Positions 1 to 9,452 of a stretch of 64,000 nt of DNA are shown piece by piece; positions within the stretch are counted from its first letter, which is position 1, and every line of letters starts with the position of its first letter. The stretch spans positions 96,652 to 160,651 of the forward strand of contig JAHUUI010000006.1 in NCBI GenBank assembly GCA_019218315.1, written 5' to 3'. This DNA comes from Cardiobacteriaceae bacterium TAE3-ERU3 (GTDB lineage: Bacteria > Pseudomonadota > Gammaproteobacteria > Cardiobacteriales > Cardiobacteriaceae). The notes under the pieces were generated by a model. The model searched no databases. It worked only from the letters and a program-made list of their open reading frames with translations, and was not told the origin of the DNA. The translations under genes and the position numbers were made by a program.

Positions 1-1
1 G

Positions 2-2245
2 GAAGGTTTCCGCCGCATTTCCTTTGCACTTGACCGGCCTGATGTCCTCGCCACTTATCGCGTGCGCATCGAAGCAGATAAGGCAACTTGCCCGATTCTG
101 CTCTCAAATGGCGATTTACTCGGGTCCGGCGATTTGGACGACGATTGCCACTACGCAGAATGGCATGATCCGCACCCCAAGCCGAGCTATTTGTTTGCCT
201 TGGTCGCTGGTGATTTGGGTGAAGTACAGCGTAGCATCACCACACCACATGGTCATGACATTGACCTGCGCATTTATACCGAACACGCCTTTATTGACCA
301 GACTGATTTTGCGATGCAGGCACTTGTGGACTCAATCCATTGGGACGAGCAGCGTTTTAATCTCGACTACGATCTTGGGCGCTTTAACATCGTCGCGGTT
401 AGCGATTTCAACATGGGCGCGATGGAGAACAAAAGCCTCAATGTGTTCAACACGCGCTACGTTTTAGGCGATATTGAAACCGCCACCGACAGCGATTTCC
501 ACGGTATTGAATCGGTCATCGGTCATGAGTATTTTCACAACTGGACCGGCAACCGCATCACTTGCCGCGATTGGTTCCAGCTGAGCCTCAAAGAAGGCCT
601 GACCGTATTCCGCGACCAGGAGTTTTCCGGTGATCAGGGTGAAGCCGCACTTGAGCGTATTGCTAACGTCAATCTTCTGCGCCGAGTGCAGTTTGCCGAG
701 GATGCCAGCCCAATGTCGCACCCGGTTCAGCCGCAGGAATATGCCGCAATTGATAACTTCTACACCGTCACCGTGTACGAAAAGGGTGCTGAACTGATCC
801 GTATGTACCACACCATCATCGGTGAAGAAGGCTTCCAGAAAGGCATGAAGCTCTACGTTGAGCGCCACGATGGACAAGCTGTGCGTATCGAAGAATTTGC
901 CAAGTGCATGGAAGATGCATCTGGTTATCCGTTCAGTGAACAATTCTTTAAATGGTATACCAGCAAAGGCACGCCGTACGTCCAATTTACCAGTGACTAC
1001 AACGCCGACAGCCGTACTTTGACCCTACATGCCAAGCAGGACGTCAAGCGCCTGACGCCTGCTGAGCCGCTGGTTATCCCTGTGCGTTTGTCATTGATGA
1101 ACCAAGATGGTGAGCACTACGCCTTTGACGACAGCGAGCAAGAATATTTGTGGTTGCTCAACGAAGCCGAAGAAAGCCTTGAATTCCACGATGTTGATAG
1201 CGGCTGGATGCCGGTGTGGATGCATGGCTTTACCGCGCCAATTTACTACGACTACGACTACAGCGACGACGACCTCGTGCGCATTGCCTTGCACGGCATT
1301 GACGGCTTTGCGCGCTTTGAGGCGATGCAGACTTGCTACCGCCGCCTGTTTTCTGCGGCACTCGCAGGCAACGATGATGCTTATCGCCCACGCCTTGCCC
1401 GCGTTACTACCTTGCTCAAGGACATCCTTGCGCACGAACAGCGTAGTGCCGGTGAAAAAGCCCTGTTACTCGACGTACCAACAGCGGCATCATTGATGAA
1501 CGAGCTTGATCCGCCACTTGATATGGACGCCATCCTCGCCGCCGACAAGCGCTTGGGTGACGACATTTCGGCTGGTATTGCTGACGCCGCTGATGCTTGG
1601 TTGCAGCAGGATGATACTAAGACTCAGCCGGAATACAGTGTTGCCGATGCACAAATCCGTCGCCTGCGCGGCGTCCTCATGCAGCACCTTGCCAAAGCCG
1701 ACGACGGCAAATGGCACAGCCGCTTTGCCGAAGCCTACCAGCAATCGCGCAACATGACCGAGCGCATGAGTGCCATGAACGCACTCAATCAGTGCCACGA
1801 CCAAGCGCGTATGGATGCATTGGCAGACTTTGCCGAGCGCTTTGCTGAATATCCGCTGGTGATGGACAAATGGTACGCCTTACAAGCCTCGGCAGACGAT
1901 AACGGTGCACTTGAGCGTATCCGTCGTCTGAGCGAAAGCAAAGGGTTTGTTATCACCAATCCGAACCGCTTCCGCTCGCTGGTTGGCGCCTTTGCGCAGA
2001 ATCTTAAGCTGTTCCATGCCAAAGACGGCAGCGGCTATGCTTTTGTCGCAGATCAAATTCGCCGCGTGTTGACCATCAATCCACAGCTTTCCGCACGTAT
2101 GCTCAACCTGTTCGCAATTGCTTCACGCCTTGACCAAGGCCGCCAGCAGCAAATCCGCGAGCAGCTGGAAAGCTTGCTTGCTGTTGATGGTATCAGTGTT
2201 GATGCGCGCGAAGTGATTGATCGCATCATCAGTGGGCTGTCATGA
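2..2245 (+). CDS. pepN: Aminopeptidase N (M1 family), 5' truncated by window edge
   Basis: Zinc metallo-aminopeptidase that removes N-terminal residues from peptides in the cytoplasm. The reading frame is open from base 2, before any start codon, and its first residues (EGFRRISFALDRPDVLATY) match the PepN family, so the gene begins outside the window; roughly 120 N-terminal residues are missing compared with the usual length of about 870. The substrate-binding GAMEN motif lies near base 416 and the zinc site HEYFH at 524-538, followed by the third ligand in LKEGLTVF. The C-terminal helical domain is complete. The stop overlaps the relA start (ATGA at 2242-2245), so the two genes are translationally coupled. 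Confidence 0.96.
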   Translation, partial: EGFRRISFALDRPDVLATYRVRIEADKATCPILLSNGDLLGSGDLDDDCHYAEWHDPHPKPSYLFALVAGDLGEVQRSITTPHGHDIDLRIYTEHAFIDQTDFAMQALVDSIHWDEQRFNLDYDLGRFNIVAVSDFNMGAMENKSLNVFNTRYVLGDIETATDSDFHGIESVIGHEYFHNWTGNRITCRDWFQLSLKEGLTVFRDQEFSGDQGEAALERIANVNLLRRVQFAEDASPMSHPVQPQEYAAIDNFYTVTVYEKGAELIRMYHTIIGEEGFQKGMKLYVERHDGQAVRIEEFAKCMEDASGYPFSEQFFKWYTSKGTPYVQFTSDYNADSRTLTLHAKQDVKRLTPAEPLVIPVRLSLMNQDGEHYAFDDSEQEYLWLLNEAEESLEFHDVDSGWMPVWMHGFTAPIYYDYDYSDDDLVRIALHGIDGFARFEAMQTCYRRLFSAALAGNDDAYRPRLARVTTLLKDILAHEQRSAGEKALLLDVPTAASLMNELDPPLDMDAILAADKRLGDDISAGIADAADAWLQQDDTKTQPEYSVADAQIRRLRGVLMQHLAKADDGKWHSRFAEAYQQSRNMTERMSAMNALNQCHDQARMDALADFAERFAEYPLVMDKWYALQASADDNGALERIRRLSESKGFVITNPNRFRSLVGAFAQNLKLFHAKDGSGYAFVADQIRRVLTINPQLSARMLNLFAIASRLDQGRQQQIREQLESLLAVDGISVDAREVIDRIISGLS

Positions 2246-4401
2246 CTTTGCTACGTCCACAATGGCTGCCCGGTCAGGCGGAATATCCTGACAGCAGCGC
2301 CCGTGAGTTGATCGAGCGTGCTTACGACCTCGCCAACGACACGGGCAACATTGCGGACGATCAGCAAACCCAATGGTTGATTCAATCGCTGCGTGGTTTG
2401 CACGGCGATGCAACTTTAGTTGCAGCTGGGCTGTTGGTCAGCGTGTGGCGCAGTGGCAAAGTCGATGCCGAGCGTATTGACAATGACGTCTCGCCAAAAG
2501 TCACCGGGGTGCTCAAAGCCCTTGATGACCTCGCGCTGATTGACGCCTTGCACGAGCAGGAAAAAAGCGACCTCGAACAACTGCGCAAAATGTTGCTCGC
2601 GATGGCGAGCGACATGCGTGCGGTGATACTCAAGCTCGCCTTGCAGACTGTCGCCATCCGCAGTGCAGGGCGCTATTCGCTTGCCGACCAGCAGCGCTTG
2701 GCTTTGCAGACCCGCGATCTATTCGCGCCGCTTGCTAACCGCCTCGGTATTGCACAACTCAAATGGGAACTCGAAGATCGCGCTCTGCGCATCCTCGAAC
2801 CCGATATCTATCAGGAACTTGCCAACGCACTCGAAGAGCGTCGAGTTGACCGTGAGCGCTATATCACGCGAATTATCGCGATCTTGCGTCAGAAAATGGC
2901 GGAAGCCGGGATCGGTGCAAATAAAATTTACGGCCGCGTTAAGCATATCAACAGTATTTATCTGAAAATGAAGCGCAAGAATTTGCGCTTTGAGCAGGTT
3001 AATGACGTACGCGCGGTGCGGGTTGAAGTCGAGACCGAAGAAGAGTGCTACCAAGTGCTTTCGATCGTCAATGACATGTGGCAACCTATCCCTGAAGAAT
3101 TTGACGACTACATCGCGCACCCGAAAGCGAACGGCTATCAATCTTTACACACTTCATTAATCGGACCGGAAGATCGTGTGCTGGAAGTGCAAATCCGCAC
3201 GCGCAAAATGCACGAGCACGCCGAACTTGGTGTTGCTGCGCACTGGATATATAAAGAAAAAGGCGTGCGTCACTCACGCCAATTCGAGCAGCAAATTGAA
3301 TGGTTGCGCCGTATGCTCGATGGCTCGGGCGATGCCGCGCGTGGTGACGTCGTCTTCGATCAATTCAAAAACGAAGCCTTCCGCGACCGCGTCTATGCCG
3401 TCTCGCCTCAGGGTAAAGTCGTCGATTTACCTGAAAGTGCGACGCCACTCGATTTTGCCTACCACATTCATACCAACCTCGGTCACCGCTGTCGTGGCGC
3501 AAAAATCAACGGCAAAATCGTCCCGTTAACCACGGCGCTAAAAAATGGCGACACCGTAGAAATTCTTACTCACAAAGAACCCAATCCTAGCCGCGACTGG
3601 CTTAATGACCATCTCGGCTATCTACAAAGCGCACGCTCGAAAGCCAAAGTGCGTAGCTATTTTAAAAAGCTTGAAAAAGAAAGCAGTGTCATTGCTGGGC
3701 AAGAGATGTTCGATCGCGAATGTAAACGCCTTGGCATCACTGCTATACCGGAAGATGTCGTCGCACTCGCCAAGCAATTCAACGTCACGAGTCCGCAGGA
3801 TTTGTTTGCGCGCATTGGCTTTGGTGAAGTTGGCGTACTTACCGTTGTGCATGACCTTGCGGAAAAGCACGCTGCAAAACGGCAAAGCGAGCAGCCTAGC
3901 CTTGATGAGCGTCTGGCTCGCATTCCACTCAAAGCGTCAAAGCGCAATAAAAGTAGCAGCATTGAAGTAAATGGTGTTGATGACCTGATGGTTAATTTTG
4001 CCAGCTGCTGCCAGCCATTGCCGCCAGTTGACATCACTGGCTTTATCACCCAAGGGCGTGGCATAAATATTCACCGCAGCGATTGCCAGAATTTACAACA
4101 CCTCGCCAATGCACACCCTGAACGCATTATCGACGTGCATTGGCAGGCTGATGTCGCTGGGGTATATACCCTTGATATCGCTATCGAAGCACATGACCGC
4201 ATACATCTGCTGCGAGACATCACGCAAATTTTTGCCAATGAAAAAGTCACCATCACCAACGTCAATATGGGACACGATGACCGCCAGCGCCTATCTGGCA
4301 CTTTCACCCTTGAAGTCGCTGACATGGCGCAGCTCTCGCGCGTCATCGACCGAGTCAGCCAAGTCAAAGACGTCAACAGTGTCCGCCGCGTTACCCGGTA
4401 G
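2242..4401 (+). CDS. relA: GTP pyrophosphokinase, RelA type
   Basis: Ribosome-associated (p)ppGpp synthetase of the stringent response, 719 aa (E. coli RelA has 744). Order of domains: N-terminal pseudo-hydrolase in which the active LLHD-type motif is replaced by GLLVSVW, so hydrolysis should be lost; synthetase with the acidic loop EFDDYIAHPKANGYQSLH, diagnostic of RelA rather than bifunctional SpoT (RFKD there); TGS domain beginning DRVYAVSPQGKVVDLP; a conserved-Cys region (FASCCQPLP); and a C-terminal ACT domain. The start codon lies within the pepN stop. A separate SpoT-type hydrolase would be expected elsewhere in the genome. The next 335 bases are gene-free. Confidence 0.95.
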   Translation: MTLLRPQWLPGQAEYPDSSARELIERAYDLANDTGNIADDQQTQWLIQSLRGLHGDATLVAAGLLVSVWRSGKVDAERIDNDVSPKVTGVLKALDDLALIDALHEQEKSDLEQLRKMLLAMASDMRAVILKLALQTVAIRSAGRYSLADQQRLALQTRDLFAPLANRLGIAQLKWELEDRALRILEPDIYQELANALEERRVDRERYITRIIAILRQKMAEAGIGANKIYGRVKHINSIYLKMKRKNLRFEQVNDVRAVRVEVETEEECYQVLSIVNDMWQPIPEEFDDYIAHPKANGYQSLHTSLIGPEDRVLEVQIRTRKMHEHAELGVAAHWIYKEKGVRHSRQFEQQIEWLRRMLDGSGDAARGDVVFDQFKNEAFRDRVYAVSPQGKVVDLPESATPLDFAYHIHTNLGHRCRGAKINGKIVPLTTALKNGDTVEILTHKEPNPSRDWLNDHLGYLQSARSKAKVRSYFKKLEKESSVIAGQEMFDRECKRLGITAIPEDVVALAKQFNVTSPQDLFARIGFGEVGVLTVVHDLAEKHAAKRQSEQPSLDERLARIPLKASKRNKSSSIEVNGVDDLMVNFASCCQPLPPVDITGFITQGRGINIHRSDCQNLQHLANAHPERIIDVHWQADVAGVYTLDIAIEAHDRIHLLRDITQIFANEKVTITNVNMGHDDRQRLSGTFTLEVADMAQLSRVIDRVSQVKDVNSVRRVTR

Positions 4402-4736
4402 GAATTTAATAGACATACAGAAGTGATGCTATTGATCCACCCACGCTGCTTCTATGCTTCATGAGGATAATAATGGTTCAAGAGTATTTATAAGGCCTTG
4501 AGTAAGCTTTATAAATACTCGGAATTAGCTAAGATTTATCTCTAATTGGTTAGCCTTAACTTGAATGATAGCAATGTCTTTGTCTATGTACAGGAAGTGT
4601 ATGTTTTGCTTAATTAATCAACAAAAAGACAATAATAATTGCTATTTATCATGGCTGTCTGTACAATTGTTAACCTTTTGCAATATTGTTATATAAGTTT
4701 CTAAAAAAATATAATAATTTCATATAGGTTCTATTA
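4402..4736. other. Gene-free AT-rich stretch between relA and the autotransporter
   Basis: No credible ORF is visible. The stretch becomes strongly A/T-rich towards the autotransporter start and contains a 12-bp perfect inverted repeat (listed separately) about 80 bases after relA. The last 200 bases contain many TAATA/TATAAT-like words, so a promoter for the autotransporter probably lies here but no single pair of elements stands out. Confidence 0.6.
4482..4520. repeat. 12-bp perfect inverted repeat downstream of relA
   Basis: GAGTATTTATAA (4482-4493) is the exact reverse complement of TTATAAATACTC (4509-4520); the stem extends inward by G-U, G-C and C-G pairs, leaving a 9-base loop. There is no T run after either arm, so it is not a standard intrinsic terminator. 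It could be an operator for the autotransporter or a transcript-end hairpin for relA. Confidence 0.6.
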
Positions 4737-7700
4737 ATGAATAATAAACATTTTCCGCTCAATAAAATGAGTGCCGCCATATTATTTTCCCTTGGAGTGA
4801 TGAGTGTGTCCTCAGTAGCCGAAGCTAGCTATAAGCTTGGTGAGGGTGCCACGATAACAGTAGGGGCATTAGAAAGTATTGACCGCACAGATGTTATTGA
4901 CGGGCATTTAGAAGATGACCCGAAAGACACCAATGCAACACAAGGTGTCCGTAATCGTTCAGGTAATGCCGTTCGGGTTATCTGGTACGGCAACCCTGCG
5001 CAAACAAATGTAGTCAACGAAGGTGCTATTCACGGCAAGTTTGAGTTTACCGGTGGTGAAGTCGTTGTAGACGATGAAAATGATGAAGCAGCAAAATGGC
5101 ATAATGAAAATGCATCTGCTTTTTCCGATGGTCAAGGTAATGGTGTGGATGCATATGGCTGGACATCACGTAATAACTCCAATGATGTCAATTATAGTAT
5201 CGATACCATAAAGAATCAGGGAACGATTACCGGTGAAGGCCTGCTCAAAGGTGGAGAAAGTGAAAAAAAGAGCTTTCTGTTCAGCAATGGCTCAGGTAAC
5301 GGCATTGCACTTTTCTCACAAACAGAATATGGCAGCGAAATCAGTTTTGCCACGGGTAGTGCTGTTTCTGGAGGAAGTGGTGCACGTGTAGCAAAGGTGC
5401 GCAGCGCGCGTAGTGCTCCTGCAAGCATGGTGAGAGCGCTTAACGATAACACCAACTTACATGGCAAGTCGATTGATATCAATCTGAATGAGTTGGATAA
5501 TGAGGGTGTACTACGTGGCGATATTGCGCTCAAGGGTAATACGAAAAAAAATGGTACGCCACAAAGCGCTCAGTATTTCCCTTCGGTTTCTTTCGGGTCA
5601 GGTAATGGTGCTAGCTTATTCGGCTATGTTTACACACCTGATCAATATACCTATTCACAAAGCAAAACAAATACGGTCACGCTCGAAAAACTTTCCAACA
5701 CGGGCTGGATGTCGGGTAATGCACTTGTAGCTGGAGGTGCCAACCTTCATCCTAGCGTATTGGGCTGGAGCCATACTCGCAGCAAGGATACTGGTAATGG
5801 TTTATCGCTTGCGACAACTACTTTACGTAGAGCCAAGCATGCTACAAGTACACATCTTGGTGATGTTGAAAATAGTGGACGTATTTTAGGCTCATTGGTA
5901 TCTAAAGCAGAAAAAAATGACTTTGTACCCAATACCAGTACGGGCAATTACCTCAATATTATTGATTCATCTGTAGAAGCTAAAGGCAGTGGTAATGGTA
6001 TTAACGTCCGTACGGTGACAGAAAGCTCAAGTCCAAGCTCTAAAGTGAAGCTGGACTCTCTGAAAAATAGTGGTCGTATTGCAGGCGCTGCGTCGTTGAA
6101 AGCAGCAGAAACAGGTGTAGATAAAATCAATGTTAATGCTTACGGTGTAGGTGATGGTGTATCTGTATTCTTGAAAACAGATATTGGTGGCGATGACGAA
6201 GTGAGTATTGGCTCAGTCGATAACAGTGGCATCATTTCAGGAGATTTGTATACCAAAGCTGGTACTACTCTCAATACCAATAAGGCAGCTGATGGAGCAC
6301 TAGTGCATCCTGATGAAGAAGTCATGCTGTTTGTTACAACACGAGCATATGGGCTAAACTCGTTTGCCGCTACTGATCAGACACCAGATAGACCTGATAA
6401 TGCTTATGCGCCTAAAGGCTGGGATAATCGCAGTGGTGTTGTTCGAAGTACGGATGCAAAGACCACAGTCTATGGTGGTGGTAATGGTATTTCCCTATTT
6501 AGTGGTAAAAAGTCAACCGGGGGAGTTAAGCCGAAGCTTGGTGATATTAATAATAATGGTGTGATCAGTGGGTATAGCCGCATGATCCATGGCTATGGTG
6601 CTGATGGTTATGCTCGTGCCGATTTTCTGGGTACGGGAACAGGTATTGCTGTGAATGGGAAAATGACGGGTGGTATTACCAACACCGGCATTATTTCAGG
6701 TAACCAGACTGCGCTTTTAGCGCTTGGTGAAATTGCTAATCGATATGGTAGTTATGACTTCAATCCTGGATATGAGCAAGACATTAATAACTATGGCTTG
6801 ATGGCTGGCATACTAATTGCGGGTAATTATGATAGAAGTTTTAGTGGTAATACTGAAAAACAAAGCTATCGCTATTTTGGTTTAGAAGACGTAAAGGACG
6901 AAGATAATCCGCTTAATAACCACGGTACATTAGTCTATTTGAAAAGAGGGCTGGTCAAGAAACCGAACGCATCATTTTATGATAATAAGCTAAAACGCAA
7001 TAAAGATGCCGAAAGCATTGATAAAATTATTGTCGCTCCAGACGGTGAATCAACGATTAATGGCAAAACATATCAAGTTATTAATGCACCGTTAAAAGCT
7101 ACTGGAAAAGACAGTGAACTGGTTGCGAAAGAAGCCTATACCAATACCATTATCAATGGCGTTGGTGTCGAAAATGCTGCTTTAATTGCGAATCAGGATT
7201 TGGCGCTGGAAGGCAGTATCGTCAATGGTTTTGTTAATGCCATTAAACTGGCTGATGAAGCGAAATTGACCGTTGATGATTCTGTGATCAACAGCAATGG
7301 CTTTAAGGTGCGCATCAGTGATAGTACTCAAGAGAAGGGCTATATCGAAAAAGATCCATATGCGATTACTGGTGCGGCTGATAAAAACAAAACACTACTG
7401 TTGAAAAATAATGCGACTATTAATGGTGATGTTGCACTTAATGGAGGCGATAATACGGTCATTATTTCTGATGAGACAGTACGTCTTAATGGTAAGGATT
7501 TTAATGTTGGCACAGGAAGCAACACGCTACAATTTGGTGAAGTGGTTGATCGTAGTAGTGACGAGACGATCACGCTCTATCAGCCATTCAGTGGCAATAT
7601 TGATCGTTTGATCGTTAATAAGCCAACTGCTATTCATCAAAATGAAACTGGTATTGATGCGGTACACAATGCAGAACTGAATAGTAGACTGGATTATTAT

Positions 7701-9371
7701 GGTGATTACGCCATGAATAGCGGTGATAGCCTTGTTATTGGTATTGCTGGAAAGGATGAGAATGAGCATGGTCAGCTCCATGTCATCGGTGGCTCAGCTG
7801 ATATTAGTAATGGTAAGTTGTCAGTACAAGTAGAAGAGCTGGCAAAAAGTGCACTGGTTAAGGATGATAAAGTGCTAAATGTTGTCAAGGTTGACGATAT
7901 TGCCGTACGTAACGTTGAGCATAACGAGCCTACGGCTGGTGAAGATGGCACGACGACGCATCCTTATAAAGTCATTGGTCAATTCCAGTCATTTGAGGAT
8001 GACAGTACGTTGTTTGACTTTACGCCTGAATACGAAGATCATGCTGTCCACCTCAAGGTAGGTACAACTGGTGATACGACTGGTGGTTCAACTGGTGGTT
8101 CAACTGGTGGTTCAACTGGTGGTTCAACTGGTGGTTCAACTGGTGGTTCAACTGGTGGTTCAACTGGTGGTTCAACTGGTGGTTCAACTGGTGGTTCAAC
8201 TGGTGATACAACTGGTGATACAACTGGTGATACAACTGGTGATACAACTGGTGATACAACTGGTGATACAACTGGTGGAGATCCTTTAATTGTCGATATC
8301 ATAAAAAGTAGTGACCATGCTGATTTAAGTGATGCTGCAATGGCTATCAATAGTTCTCTGAAGGAAAATTCAACAAGTGAATTTGCTCGTAAGTTCTGGG
8401 CGTTAAATAGTAGAGAAGCTGTTAAAGTCGCTGTAGCTGAGTCCGTACCACTGTTCACCGGTGCTACCAGTAATATCGCATCTGATGTCATTGATAAGAG
8501 CCGGTTTGCTTTTGCTGACCATCGCCTGAATGATGTAGATTCACCTAATATTTGGGCTGATATTGGCGCCAGTAACAGTAGACAAAAAGGTGGTCATGGC
8601 CGATCAGGTTATGAAAATAATAGTCAGAACCTATATGTGGGTGCCAACAAATTTATCGATAATGGTATGGGGCTTGGTGTGTTAGTCGGCTATAACAATA
8701 GCGATATTGAGAGCCGTGATTTTGCTGCAAATGCTAAGGCAAAAATGAAAACCTTCAATATTGCGGCTTATGGCTCTATACCAATGAATGATAGGTTTGG
8801 TGCGGATTTTGAGCTTGGTTATGCGCATAGTTCAGTTGATGGCAAACGTTTTATTTCATTTACTAGCCCTGCACGTATCGCAACATCTGATTTTGGCATT
8901 AATACAGGTTATGCTAGTGCAGGTGCTCATTACCGCTTTGGCACTGATGATCGTATTGTTGAGCCTTTCGTGCGTTCTGACTTGGTGGTTAATAAGCGTG
9001 ATGGTTACCATGAGTATGGCGCAGGTGCGCTTAATCTCATCATCGATCCGAAAACTCAGACTAACTTGGCACTGGAAACAGGCGTGCAAGTTGCCTATAA
9101 GCTAGGTCAACAATTCACCTTAAAAGGACGTGCTGCTATCGCTTATGACGTGATGGATACGCAGTCAGAAGTAGTTGCAGTCCATGAGGAAGGAGCTTCT
9201 CGTAAATTTACGAGTTATGCAGCTGATAGAGGTCGAGTCCAAGGTAGTTTGAGCTTTGAGGCGGGTTATCAGATAGCACCAAGCGCTAAGATTTCGGCAC
9301 ACTATCAAGGTAAAGTACGCAAAGGGTTGAGTGACCATAATTTGGGGCTGAACATTCGTGTTGATTTCTAA
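4737..9371 (+). CDS. Type V secretion autotransporter with low-complexity linker
   Basis: Predicted surface protein of 1544 aa. A Sec signal peptide (MNNKHFPLNKMSAAILFSLG, cleavage near AEA/SY) leads a long passenger with about nine imperfect repeats, each pairing a GxGNGxxLF-like motif with a later NxGxIxG motif, for example KNQGTITG, DNSGIISG, NNNGVISG. This pattern suits a right-handed beta-helix. Residues about 1111-1181 form a Thr/Gly/Ser/Asp linker encoded by a 12-bp tandem repeat. The C-terminal 270 residues (from NIWADIGASNSRQ) are an autotransporter beta-barrel ending in the expected aromatic residue (NIRVDF). No catalytic motif was recognised, so adhesin is an inference. Its DNA is visibly richer in A/T than relA and prlC. 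AGG at 4726 serves as a weak ribosome site. Confidence 0.9.
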   Translation: MNNKHFPLNKMSAAILFSLGVMSVSSVAEASYKLGEGATITVGALESIDRTDVIDGHLEDDPKDTNATQGVRNRSGNAVRVIWYGNPAQTNVVNEGAIHGKFEFTGGEVVVDDENDEAAKWHNENASAFSDGQGNGVDAYGWTSRNNSNDVNYSIDTIKNQGTITGEGLLKGGESEKKSFLFSNGSGNGIALFSQTEYGSEISFATGSAVSGGSGARVAKVRSARSAPASMVRALNDNTNLHGKSIDINLNELDNEGVLRGDIALKGNTKKNGTPQSAQYFPSVSFGSGNGASLFGYVYTPDQYTYSQSKTNTVTLEKLSNTGWMSGNALVAGGANLHPSVLGWSHTRSKDTGNGLSLATTTLRRAKHATSTHLGDVENSGRILGSLVSKAEKNDFVPNTSTGNYLNIIDSSVEAKGSGNGINVRTVTESSSPSSKVKLDSLKNSGRIAGAASLKAAETGVDKINVNAYGVGDGVSVFLKTDIGGDDEVSIGSVDNSGIISGDLYTKAGTTLNTNKAADGALVHPDEEVMLFVTTRAYGLNSFAATDQTPDRPDNAYAPKGWDNRSGVVRSTDAKTTVYGGGNGISLFSGKKSTGGVKPKLGDINNNGVISGYSRMIHGYGADGYARADFLGTGTGIAVNGKMTGGITNTGIISGNQTALLALGEIANRYGSYDFNPGYEQDINNYGLMAGILIAGNYDRSFSGNTEKQSYRYFGLEDVKDEDNPLNNHGTLVYLKRGLVKKPNASFYDNKLKRNKDAESIDKIIVAPDGESTINGKTYQVINAPLKATGKDSELVAKEAYTNTIINGVGVENAALIANQDLALEGSIVNGFVNAIKLADEAKLTVDDSVINSNGFKVRISDSTQEKGYIEKDPYAITGAADKNKTLLLKNNATINGDVALNGGDNTVIISDETVRLNGKDFNVGTGSNTLQFGEVVDRSSDETITLYQPFSGNIDRLIVNKPTAIHQNETGIDAVHNAELNSRLDYYGDYAMNSGDSLVIGIAGKDENEHGQLHVIGGSADISNGKLSVQVEELAKSALVKDDKVLNVVKVDDIAVRNVEHNEPTAGEDGTTTHPYKVIGQFQSFEDDSTLFDFTPEYEDHAVHLKVGTTGDTTGGSTGGSTGGSTGGSTGGSTGGSTGGSTGGSTGGSTGGSTGDTTGDTTGDTTGDTTGDTTGDTTGGDPLIVDIIKSSDHADLSDAAMAINSSLKENSTSEFARKFWALNSREAVKVAVAESVPLFTGATSNIASDVIDKSRFAFADHRLNDVDSPNIWADIGASNSRQKGGHGRSGYENNSQNLYVGANKFIDNGMGLGVLVGYNNSDIESRDFAANAKAKMKTFNIAAYGSIPMNDRFGADFELGYAHSSVDGKRFISFTSPARIATSDFGINTGYASAGAHYRFGTDDRIVEPFVRSDLVVNKRDGYHEYGAGALNLIIDPKTQTNLALETGVQVAYKLGQQFTLKGRAAIAYDVMDTQSEVVAVHEEGASRKFTSYAADRGRVQGSLSFEAGYQIAPSAKISAHYQGKVRKGLSDHNLGLNIRVDF
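8067..8280 (+). repeat. In-frame 12-bp minisatellite in the autotransporter linker
   Basis: One ACTGGTGATACG unit, then ten perfect ACTGGTGGTTCA units (8079-8198), then six perfect ACTGGTGATACA units (8199-8270), then a partial unit. They encode TGGS and TGDT tetrapeptides. The unit length is divisible by three, so copy-number change alters linker length without shifting frame. Perfect identity within each block indicates recent expansion by slippage or recombination. Confidence 0.95.
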
Positions 9372-9391
9372 AAAGCATGGTATCTAAAATT

Positions 9392-9421
9392 ATGGCCGGG
9401 CATTGTGCTCGGCCATTTTTG
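9392..9421 (+). terminator. Intrinsic terminator after the autotransporter
   Basis: ATGGCCGGGC (9392-9401) pairs with GCTCGGCCAT (9407-9416), one G-U pair, 5-base loop, followed by TTTT. It lies 20 bases after the autotransporter stop and separates it from the apbE-like gene. Confidence 0.85.
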
Positions 9422-9452
9422 TATATATCTCTTGTTATCAGGTTGAAGTTTT

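Noticed and set aside
8039..8491. Long ORFs in other frames across the autotransporter repeat
   Set aside because: They are the same 12-bp repeat read in shifted or antisense frames, with no ribosome sites and pure tetrapeptide repeats.
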